Source: an uncultured Prevotellaceae bacterium (GTDB lineage Bacteria; Bacteroidota; Bacteroidia; Bacteroidales; Bacteroidaceae). Taken from it: a stretch of 64,000 bases of DNA. Shown in pieces: positions 1-6,231 of this stretch; position 1 is the stretch's first letter; every line of letters starts with the position of its first letter. The position numbers and the translations under genes are program-made. Location: the NCBI GenBank assembly GCA_902774815.1, contig CACYJV010000008.1, forward strand, positions 1 through 64,000. Direction: 5' to 3'. The notes beneath the pieces are model-generated. The model worked only from the letters and a program-made list of their open reading frames with translations. It was not told the DNA's origin and did no database searches.

Positions 1-168
1 GAGTTAAGGTTCGTGAGGCAGAGAAAATCCAATGATTGCGGTGTTGCCTCATTAAAGATGATAATTGACTACTATTTGGGTGGAAATGTTTCGTATGATT
101 TTCTTGCATTTTCTGATGGCTTTTTCTATCTTTGCAACGCTGATAACATAAAACCATTATATTTATGA
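1..168 (+). pseudogene. C39-type peptidase fragment (truncated, 5' end outside window)
   Basis: An open frame enters from the left edge and ends at TGA 166-168. Its 55 residues include RQRKSNDCGVASLKMIIDYY, the catalytic-cysteine motif of C39 peptidases, the bacteriocin/double-glycine leader proteases usually found at the N terminus of peptide-export ABC transporters. A C39 domain needs a His and an Asp about 80-100 residues after the Cys. Here the similarity fades after about nt 110 and the frame stops, so the catalytic set cannot be complete. A good promoter (104-134) lies inside the last third of the frame, which fits a gene remnant cut by recombination. The N-terminal part is not visible, so a longer upstream domain cannot be excluded. 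Confidence 0.6.
104..134 (+). promoter_or_regulatory. Bacteroidetes-type promoter for the 231-1586 gene
   Basis: TTG at 104-106, a 20-bp spacer, then TATCTTTG at 127-134, matching the primary-sigma consensus TTTG/TAnnTTTG. The transcription start would fall near 138-142. That leaves about 90 nt of leader before ATG 231. Confidence 0.6.
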
Positions 169-230
169 AAAGAAAACATTGCTATTCTTTGCGAAAGAAC
201 ATTAATTATTTAGCTGAAACCAATCACTTT

Positions 231-1586
231 ATGATGAAACATTTTTTACTATCATTACTCATCCTCACTGGTATTCCCTGCTACGCTCATGAGTACATAC
301 ATCTTTTAAAAGATAATAAAATATGGGAGTGTGTAGATAAAGATGGTAGGACTTATCAATATGAAACAGTAGGAGATACGACGATTCACAATCTCAGCTA
401 TAAAAAATTGTGGTTGAAAAGATATTGTGATGACCCGGCATCAGAGTTTATATTAGTTGCTCATGTCAGAGAAGAAAGCCAAAAAGTTTTCTTGCTAAAA
501 GAGGGTAGTACGGATGAGATCCTCCTTTACGATTTTGGTATGGGCAAGGGAGAACAATTGTGTTTTCCACTTGAAGGTAGCGAGGATACAGAATGGATTA
601 TGGAGGTTTCTGCAAAGGAACTCATCAATAACAGGGGTTGTGAACGGTACTATATCCTACTGAACGGCGGCAACCGTTCACTCACTGACGATACAATTGA
701 ATGGGTAACGCGACTATATTCATGGGTCGAGGGTGTAGGTATGGACAGTGATCCGTTCAGGTTGGTTAGGGGCGGAAATCTTAGAGAATGCTATGAGGAC
801 GGTTCACTCATATTTGATAGTCATGATTTTGAAACCCCTTCATTTGTCGGCACATCCTCATTGCTTCTGCAAGAAGGCAAGAAGTGGCACTACACCTACA
901 GCAACTGGGCGACGGGCAAGACCTACCAATACGTGGAACACCTCTCCGGCGACAGCGTTGTTGATGGGGTGTGGTATAAGAAATACGTTGACTCTCAGGG
1001 CAACACCCTGGCATTGCTGCGTGAAGAGGGGGGCAAGGTGTTTGTGGCCAATGCCGGCTCGGACAGCGCGACAGAGGAGTTGCTTTACGACTTCACGCTG
1101 GCAGAAGGCGATGAAGTGGCGACTGTCGGTGACCGTGAAGGATATGTGGTGACGGAAATCGGAAATGTACAGGTAGGAAATACCTCAAGTAAGGAATATG
1201 TGTTCAACTACTGGCATGACGATGGCACGGGCCGGATGATAGAACACGAGCTTACCGACATCTGGGTAGAGGGCATGGGCAGCGCCGGTGGCTTGCTGAC
1301 GCCGTTTGCCAGCAATCTGGCGGGCAACTTCGTGACGCTGGACTACATCGAGATGCCCGACGGCTCAACCTTCTCCTTCAGAGACATCTCGGGCGTGGAA
1401 GCCCTCGTAGCCGATAAGGCCTCCTCCCATGCCGTCTACGACCTGCAAGGACGGAGGGTGCAGAGTGACAAGGGACCACGAGTTTGCTCGCTTTCGAAAC
1501 GAAGTGGAGAAAGAACGACGTCACAGGGTAACGGTTTGCCGAAGGGCATCTACATCCAGAACGGGCGGAAGTTCGTGGTGAAGTAG
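231..1586 (+). CDS. Secreted two-repeat protein with C-terminal sorting tail
   Basis: I do not recognise a named family. The start at 231 (or ATG 234) puts a signal peptide first (MMKHFLLSLLILTGIPCYA); a start at 165 would add 22 residues that are not signal-like. Two related halves of about 190 residues follow, each going from a W-rich start through YKK, LLYDF and a closing WVEGxG motif, so the body is a tandem duplication. The last residues (VYDLQGRRV, then LPKGIYIQNGRKFVVK) are the type IX-like C-terminal sorting signal common in Prevotella, which suggests surface or secreted location. About 23 extra residues sit between GRRV and LPKG and come from a repeat shared with the 52940-58015 gene. 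Codons up to about nt 840 are AT-rich and later ones GC-rich, so the gene looks mosaic. Confidence 0.75.
   Translation: MMKHFLLSLLILTGIPCYAHEYIHLLKDNKIWECVDKDGRTYQYETVGDTTIHNLSYKKLWLKRYCDDPASEFILVAHVREESQKVFLLKEGSTDEILLYDFGMGKGEQLCFPLEGSEDTEWIMEVSAKELINNRGCERYYILLNGGNRSLTDDTIEWVTRLYSWVEGVGMDSDPFRLVRGGNLRECYEDGSLIFDSHDFETPSFVGTSSLLLQEGKKWHYTYSNWATGKTYQYVEHLSGDSVVDGVWYKKYVDSQGNTLALLREEGGKVFVANAGSDSATEELLYDFTLAEGDEVATVGDREGYVVTEIGNVQVGNTSSKEYVFNYWHDDGTGRMIEHELTDIWVEGMGSAGGLLTPFASNLAGNFVTLDYIEMPDGSTFSFRDISGVEALVADKASSHAVYDLQGRRVQSDKGPRVCSLSKRSGERTTSQGNGLPKGIYIQNGRKFVVK
1489..1516 (+). repeat. 28-bp dispersed repeat inside sorting tail (copy 1)
   Basis: The segment from CGCTTTCGAAACG to AGAAAGAAC matches the reverse complement of 53027-53054 at 27 of 28 positions. 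Both copies lie at the same place in the C-terminal sorting domain but are read in different frames (the first base is codon position 2 here and 3 there). The shared unit is therefore DNA, not a conserved peptide. Confidence 0.75.
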
Positions 1587-1743
1587 CCTGCAGGAGAATT
1601 CGTTTCTAAGGAGGCAGATGGCATGGAGGCGGGCAGACACGGGAGTCTGCCCCTACATGAAAAACGTTATAGAAAAAAGTTTGAAATCAGACTACACACT
1701 ACAATTTTGGGGTTAAATCGATGATTTATAGGTAGTTATGACG

Positions 1744-1767
1744 GTGTAGTTAAGATTTTAACTACAC
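1744..1767. repeat. Perfect 10-bp inverted repeat
   Basis: Arms GTGTAGTTAA (1744-1753) and TTAACTACAC (1758-1767) flank a 4-nt GATT loop. There is no clear T-run, so it may be an operator-like site or a structural RNA element. Confidence 0.6.
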
Positions 1768-1869
1768 AACTGGAAAAGGCTGTGTATCAAGTACCGAACG
1801 AATTCCTAACCTCCTCAATATGAGACGCTTACGAATTATAATCAAAAATTCTTGCCTTGGAGTGGAGAA

Positions 1870-2100
1870 AGGATAGCTTTATACCACAAGGACCATAGCT
1901 CTGTATGCTATGAAGCAATGCTTTATAGGGGTACAGAGCTATGCTTTGCTGCCATAAAGTCAATGCTTTGTAAGCGACAAAGCATTGAGTTACGGACTCT
2001 AAAGCAATGAGTTACGTCCTTAAAAGCATTGGGTTATGACCTGCGAAACAATGGTTTGTAAGTGAGAAACCATTGGTCTGTGGGCACGAATGTAATGATA
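1870..2100. repeat. Array of 11 palindromic units at 22-bp spacing (locus 1)
   Basis: Units built on AAGCAATGCTTT or close variants start at 1870, 1892, 1914, 1937, 1959, 1981, 2003, 2025, 2047, 2069 and (degenerate) 2091. Every step is 22 bp except one of 23. Only the palindromic core is conserved; the roughly 10-bp spacers differ. At 2069 both arms change together (AAACC/GGT in place of AAAGC/GCTTT), which keeps the dyad. The same design recurs at 39657-39867 and 61275-61331. Confidence 0.85.
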
Positions 2101-2164
2101 TTGCCGATTATAGGTTTTGTGATAATCGGTTATAGGGCAAATCGAAATCATGTGAAGAACCAAG

Positions 2165-2806
2165 TCAGAAGGGTGAAATGTCCCACTGTTTGATTTTGTC
2201 GACTATTTCGTTGAAGGTGCTTTTCGTGGTTGTTGTGTTGTGCGTGGGTGCTTGTTTGCTTTGTTTGGGCTGCATGGCCTTGCTGGGTGGCGTGTTGGTG
2301 CGCTGCATGTGCTCCTGCCACTCGTCGTAGAGGGTTGACTGGTTGGTGGTGATGTCGAACTCCATGGGTGAGTTGTCTTCATTGCGGTAGGGTACGCCAT
2401 TGCGTTCGCCCACCTTTTGAATCTCCACCATGGCAACGCCCTGTGCGATGATGCCGAGTTTCTGTGCTGCTCCCCATGAAAGGTCGATGATGCGACCACG
2501 GACGAACGGTCCGCGGTCGGTGACGCGCACGACTACTTCACGACCATTGGCGGGATTCTTTACGAGCAGCATGGTGCCGAAAGGATAGGTGCGGTGTGCA
2601 CAGGTCATGCTGTCGTGGTGTAGGCGTTCGCCATTGGCAGTACGTGTTCCTGTGGCCCGCTTTGAGTAGAAGGTAGCCTTGCCTTTCTGCACCTGCTGTG
2701 CTGAAAGAGACGGAAAGCGGAAAACGAAAAACAAAGACAAAAAGAGTGCTACACACAGGAAGTCTGTGCGTAACACTCTTTGATATTTCCGCTCGTTTCT
2801 ATTCAA
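2165..2806 (-). CDS. rlpA: RlpA-like septal ring lytic transglycosylase family protein
   Basis: A signal peptide rich in Phe and Leu is followed by a double-psi beta-barrel with the RlpA signatures [32 protein letters not shown] and [18 protein letters not shown] (roughly residues 40-130). In the family this fold cleaves or binds peptidoglycan, often glycan strands without stem peptides, in the periplasm. The C-terminal 80 residues are polar, low-complexity and Thr/Gln/Lys-rich, and there is no SPOR domain. No ATG is available: the frame opens at TTG 2806, with GTG 2776 as an alternative that gives a cleaner signal peptide. The start codons lie in or beside a strong hairpin (2741-2781). Confidence 0.8.
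   Translation of the reverse strand: MNRNERKYQRVLRTDFLCVALFLSLFFVFRFPSLSAQQVQKGKATFYSKRATGTRTANGERLHHDSMTCAHRTYPFGTMLLVKNPANGREVVVRVTDRGPFVRGRIIDLSWGAAQKLGIIAQGVAMVEIQKVGERNGVPYRNEDNSPMEFDITTNQSTLYDEWQEHMQRTNTPPSKAMQPKQSKQAPTHNTTTTKSTFNEIVDKIKQWDISPF
2741..2781 (-). promoter_or_regulatory. Two-stem hairpin over the start region of the rlpA-like gene
   Basis: Outer arms AAAGAGTG (2741-2748) and CACTCTTT (2774-2781), inner arms ACACACAG (2751-2758) and CTGTGCGT (2764-2771). The GTG candidate start (2774-2776) is inside the outer arm, so the fold could limit initiation. Confidence 0.45.
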
Positions 2807-2837
2807 TAACGTTCACGTTTTTAAAGAGTAATCGAAC

Positions 2838-2871
2838 GCCCCTCCCCTGGGGAGGGGGAGGGGGTGGGTTA
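2838..2871. repeat. GC-rich palindromic repeat element end
   Basis: A CCCCTCCCC/GGGGAGGGG palindrome followed by a G-rich run ending GGGTGGGTT. It is the same family as 14851-14895, 32227-32265, 32379-32418 and the full element 48957-49073. It lies between the rlpA-like gene and gdhA. Confidence 0.65.
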
Positions 2872-2963
2872 TACGATGCCCTGAGCCATCATGGCATTAT
2901 TGTGTTACTTGGCTTCGCTTCGCTACGCCGAGCTTACACAATGCCCTGAGCCATCATGGCATT
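2869..2963 (-). repeat. Tandem duplication of the gdhA 3' end
   Basis: The 30 bp covering the last gdhA codons and stop (2934-2963) recur at 2869-2898, 65 bp away, with 28 of 30 identical. Both copies would encode AMMAQGIV-stop but with synonymous differences (ATT GTG TAA versus ATC GTA TAA). The outer copy is a non-translated ghost of the gene end. Confidence 0.75.
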
Positions 2964-4271
2964 TGCAACCTTCATGAAGCCAGCGACGTTGGCACCGCGC
3001 ACGTAGTCGATGTAGCCATCGGCCTGTGTGCCGTACTTGACGCACTGCTCGTGGATGCTTGACATGATGTAGTGGAGCTTCTCGTCGACCTCCTCGTTGG
3101 CCCAGCTCAGACGGATGGAGTTCTGCGTCATCTCGAGTCCGCTGGTAGCCACACCACCGGCGTTGACGGCCTTGCCAGGAGCGAAGAGGGTCTTGGCAGC
3201 GACGAACTTCTCGGCAGCCTCAGCGGTGCAACCCATGTTGGAGACCTCAGCCACGCAGACGGGGTTCTGGGCAAGGATCATGTCGGCATCGGCACCGTTG
3301 AGCTCGTTCTGGGTAGCGCACGGCATGTAGATGTCGGCTTTCTGCTCCCAAGGCTTGCGGCCTTCGAAGAACTTCGAGCCTTCGAACTCCTCCTCGTAGG
3401 GCTGGCAGACGTCGTTGCCACTGGCGCGGAGCTCCAGCATGTAGGCAATCTTCTTGTCGTCGAGACCTGCGGGATCGTAGATGTAACCGTCAGGACCAGA
3501 GATGGTGACGACCTTTGCGCCAAGCTCAGTAGCCTTCTTAGCAGCACCCCAGGCAACATTGCCGAAGCCGGAGATGGCAACAGTCTTACCCTTCAGGTCG
3601 AGACCCTTGGTGGCGAGCATGTGCTGAACGAAATAGATGGCACCGTAACCAGTAGCCTCGGGACGTATGCGTGAACCACCGAACTCCAGGCCCTTACCTG
3701 TGAGAACGCCCTGGAACTGGTGGGTGAGTTTCTTGTACATTCCGAACAGATAGCCAATCTCGCGGCCACCAACGCCGATGTCGCCAGCGGGAACGTCCAT
3801 GTCGGGACCGATGTGGCGATAGAGCTCAGTCATGAAGGCCTGGCAGAAACGCATGATCTCAGCGTCGCTCTTGCCGCGGGGTGCGAAATCAGAGCCGCCC
3901 TTGCCGCCGCCCATAGGCAACGTGGTGAGTGCATTCTTGAAGGTCTGCTCGAAGCCGAGGAATTTCAGGATAGACAGGTTAACAGAGGGGTGGAAGCGAA
4001 GACCGCCTTTGTACGGGCCAATAGCCGAGTTGAACTGCACGCGGTAGCCAATGTTGACCTGCACCTCACCCTTGTCGTCGACCCAGGGTACACGGAAGGT
4101 CACGATGCGCTCGGGCTCAACCAGACGCTCGATGAGCTTAGCCTTCTCGAACTCGGGATGCTCATTGTAGACGTCCTTAATGGATTCGAGCACTTCTTTC
4201 ACTGCCTGCAGAAACTCAGGCTCACCTGGGTGCTTGCGCTCCAGGTCTTGCATGATTTTTACAACTTCCAT
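2934..4271 (-). CDS. gdhA: NADP-type glutamate dehydrogenase
   Basis: Cytoplasmic enzyme that interconverts 2-oxoglutarate plus ammonium and glutamate. It is the main ammonium-assimilation route in Prevotella and Bacteroides. The 445-residue length is standard for the hexameric small-subunit class. Visible motifs are the PMGGGKGGSDF substrate/catalytic lysine stretch near residue 120, the DVPAGDIGVGGREIGY segment, and the Rossmann loop SGFGNVAWGAAKK near 235. Glu/Asp residues expected for NADP-linked family members were not assessed in detail. It stands alone, with its own promoter at 4361-4392 and a leader of about 85 nt. Confidence 0.95.
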   Translation of the reverse strand: MEVVKIMQDLERKHPGEPEFLQAVKEVLESIKDVYNEHPEFEKAKLIERLVEPERIVTFRVPWVDDKGEVQVNIGYRVQFNSAIGPYKGGLRFHPSVNLSILKFLGFEQTFKNALTTLPMGGGKGGSDFAPRGKSDAEIMRFCQAFMTELYRHIGPDMDVPAGDIGVGGREIGYLFGMYKKLTHQFQGVLTGKGLEFGGSRIRPEATGYGAIYFVQHMLATKGLDLKGKTVAISGFGNVAWGAAKKATELGAKVVTISGPDGYIYDPAGLDDKKIAYMLELRASGNDVCQPYEEEFEGSKFFEGRKPWEQKADIYMPCATQNELNGADADMILAQNPVCVAEVSNMGCTAEAAEKFVAAKTLFAPGKAVNAGGVATSGLEMTQNSIRLSWANEEVDEKLHYIMSSIHEQCVKYGTQADGYIDYVRGANVAGFMKVANAMMAQGIV

Positions 4272-4360
4272 AGTAATTGATGTTTTTTGGTTTTTGGATT
4301 AAGTTGATTACGTTTAAACGTTATTGTTTTATTAGGTTTTGGTATCATGGATTGTCGGCA

Positions 4361-4392
4361 CAAATATAAGCCTTTTCCGTGGATTGGCCAAA
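4361..4392 (-). promoter_or_regulatory. gdhA promoter
   Basis: Read on the minus strand: TTTG (4389-4392), 20-bp spacer, TATATTTG (4361-4368). This is a full match to the Bacteroidetes consensus, predicting a start near 4355. Confidence 0.7.
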
Positions 4393-4443
4393 TAAAAGCG
4401 TGAGATTTTCCTCTTTTTTCACTTTCTTTACCATTATGCGCGC

Positions 4444-6099
4444 CTATTCACCGAAGGTACCGATGGCAAGGACGTTCTGCTCGAAATCGTCGCGGTTGTT
4501 AAGGGCGCCGTTCTTGATGCGTGCACGATAGTTATAGATGGTGTTAACGGAGTAGTTCAGGAATTCGGCAATCTTTGAAGAGTCGTCTATGCCCAGACGA
4601 ATGAGGGCAAAGATGCGCAGGCTGGTGTTCAGTCGTCCCTTCTCATCGGTGGCAATGCGATATTCGGGACGGAGCAACGCATTGAAGTCGTTGACGAAGT
4701 TTGGGAACAGGTGCAGGAACGCCGAGTCGAAGCTGACATAGAGGTCCTCGAGTTCCTTGTCGCGGAACTCCTGCGACCGTGTGAGCTGATAGAGGTCTTC
4801 GTACTCGTGGTTCTTCACCATCTTGTTGACACGCTTGCGGAAAGCATCCATCTTGTCAATGTACATGGAGCAGAGGCGCATGAAGTGGGCTACGTATTCC
4901 TCCTTGACGGTATTGGCCGTTGAGAGTTGGGCATTGAAGTTCGACAGTTGTGCGTTGAGCGTTGACAGCTGTGCGTTGACGGTCGAAAGTTCTACGTTCT
5001 GCTCATGAACGCGCTCATGGACTTGCCGCAGCTTCTGGTGCTGAAGCCAGATGCGGTAGAGCGTGAAGGCGAGAAAGAGCGTCAGCAGACCGAGTATGGC
5101 CAGGAAGATGCGTGTGCGCAGCTTGTCGCGCTCATGATACTGCTGGTACTTCGAGTCAATAGCCGTGAGGATAGGGGAGAGTTGCCATGAGCGCAGACGT
5201 GTGCCGAACCGCGTGGCGCAGTTGGCTGCAAAGCTGATGTAGCGGTAGGCGCGGTCGATGTCGCCTTGAGCCATGAGCAAATTGGCCAGTTCCCACATCG
5301 ATCCTTGGTCCATGATGGCATTGCGCACGTCGCTGACGGCCGACTCAATGAGCCAGTACATCATCTGTATGGAGTCGTTGTGATTCCTGAACTCCAGGTA
5401 TCGGTAGAAGGTGGTTAGGGCATAGGGATGCGTGCCACGCTTGACCTGCTGCATCCACTGGTTGTTGACGTCGAGCGATTTGTCGATGAGTCCCTGATCC
5501 ATGAACGTCATCTCGCGCCGTTGCAGTGCCCATAGAGACGTGCTGTCGACATTGGCCAGCAGCTGTCGCTCGTATTGCTGCGCCATCTGACGATATTGCT
5601 GGCGGAGAGTGTCCTCGTGGGTATAGAAAGCCATCTCGCTGTAGAGGTGGTTGTAGGCGTGGTAGTAAGCAGCGAGTCCAGTACGGTCGAGGGCGGAGGC
5701 ATCAATCTGCCGTAGCAAGTAGAGCGACTCGTCGTACATGCCCGTGTTGCTGTACTGGAAGGCCATCTCAGCCTGACATTCGCCCACAAGTGGCGTGCTG
5801 CCAGCCTGTCGTGCCAGATTGATGCATTGGCTGATGTAGTGGAGCGCCGAGTCATTGCTGAAGGCAAGGTATTCCTCGAACAGTTCATGGCACATGCGGA
5901 AGCGTGCCCTGCTGTCGGTTGCCGTGGTCAGCTTGGTGGTCAGTCGGTCGATGGTCTCCTGCTTCTGGCGGACATACTCCGGCGATTTCTTGATGGCGCG
6001 GTCGAGTTCGGCAATTGCCGAGTCGAGGTCGTAGGCCTTCGCATGGGTGCGGCATACCGATAGCATCAATATGATGAGGACATAAAAAGTTCTTTCCAT
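4444..6099 (-). CDS. TPR/transmembrane HTH regulator (DUF6377-like)
   Basis: A signal peptide (residues 1-20) is followed by a helical TPR-like region (about 25-320) that would be periplasmic. One membrane helix (about 326-346) leads to a short coiled coil (about 355-395) and a cytoplasmic C-terminal region ending in a LuxR-like helix-turn-helix (DSSKIAEFLNYSVNTIYNYRAR). This architecture matches the DUF6377 family of Bacteroidales sensor-regulators, which signal across the inner membrane without a kinase domain. The coiled coil is encoded by a 7-bp DNA repeat. The gene lies just beyond the beta-glucan PUL on the same strand but has its own promoter. Control of that PUL is plausible from position but not shown. 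Confidence 0.75.
   Translation of the reverse strand: MERTFYVLIILMLSVCRTHAKAYDLDSAIAELDRAIKKSPEYVRQKQETIDRLTTKLTTATDSRARFRMCHELFEEYLAFSNDSALHYISQCINLARQAGSTPLVGECQAEMAFQYSNTGMYDESLYLLRQIDASALDRTGLAAYYHAYNHLYSEMAFYTHEDTLRQQYRQMAQQYERQLLANVDSTSLWALQRREMTFMDQGLIDKSLDVNNQWMQQVKRGTHPYALTTFYRYLEFRNHNDSIQMMYWLIESAVSDVRNAIMDQGSMWELANLLMAQGDIDRAYRYISFAANCATRFGTRLRSWQLSPILTAIDSKYQQYHERDKLRTRIFLAILGLLTLFLAFTLYRIWLQHQKLRQVHERVHEQNVELSTVNAQLSTLNAQLSNFNAQLSTANTVKEEYVAHFMRLCSMYIDKMDAFRKRVNKMVKNHEYEDLYQLTRSQEFRDKELEDLYVSFDSAFLHLFPNFVNDFNALLRPEYRIATDEKGRLNTSLRIFALIRLGIDDSSKIAEFLNYSVNTIYNYRARIKNGALNNRDDFEQNVLAIGTFGE
4919..4988 (-). repeat. 7-bp repeat encoding coiled-coil heptads
   Basis: About ten consecutive 7-bp units of TTGACAG type (TTGAGAG, TTGGGCA, TTGAAGT, TCGACAG, TTGTGCG and so on). 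Three units equal seven codons, so the repeat translates as VNAQLST-LNAQLSN-FNAQLST, a regular heptad pattern joining the membrane helix to the HTH region. Confidence 0.75.
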
Positions 6100-6135
6100 G
6101 ATTGCGTTGTTAAGTAGTTAGTCATAAAGACGCTA

Positions 6136-6166
6136 CAAAGGTAACGCAAATCATGGAAAGAACAAA
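6136..6166 (-). promoter_or_regulatory. Promoter of the TPR/HTH regulator
   Basis: Minus strand: TTTG (6163-6166), 19-bp spacer, TACCTTTG (6136-6143). The predicted leader is about 30-35 nt. Confidence 0.65.
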
Positions 6167-6231
6167 ACTTTTTCCGAGAAAAAGGAAATGAATGGGCTTT
6201 TAATGTTGCTTAAGCCCCTCACTCCCCTGTA

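Larger units (their letters stand above)
1587..2164. other. Gene-free convergent region with hairpins and a 22-bp array
   Basis: No credible gene is seen between the 231-1586 gene and the minus-strand rlpA-like gene. The region holds a hairpin with arms GGGCAGAC/GTCTGCCC at 1631-1652 (possible terminator, but no T-run), a perfect 10-bp inverted repeat at 1744-1767, and the 22-bp palindrome array 1870-2100. Confidence 0.7.

Noticed and set aside
165..230. Upstream start for the 231-1586 gene at 165, overlapping the C39 stub stop
   Set aside because: It would place 22 polar residues before an otherwise typical signal peptide.
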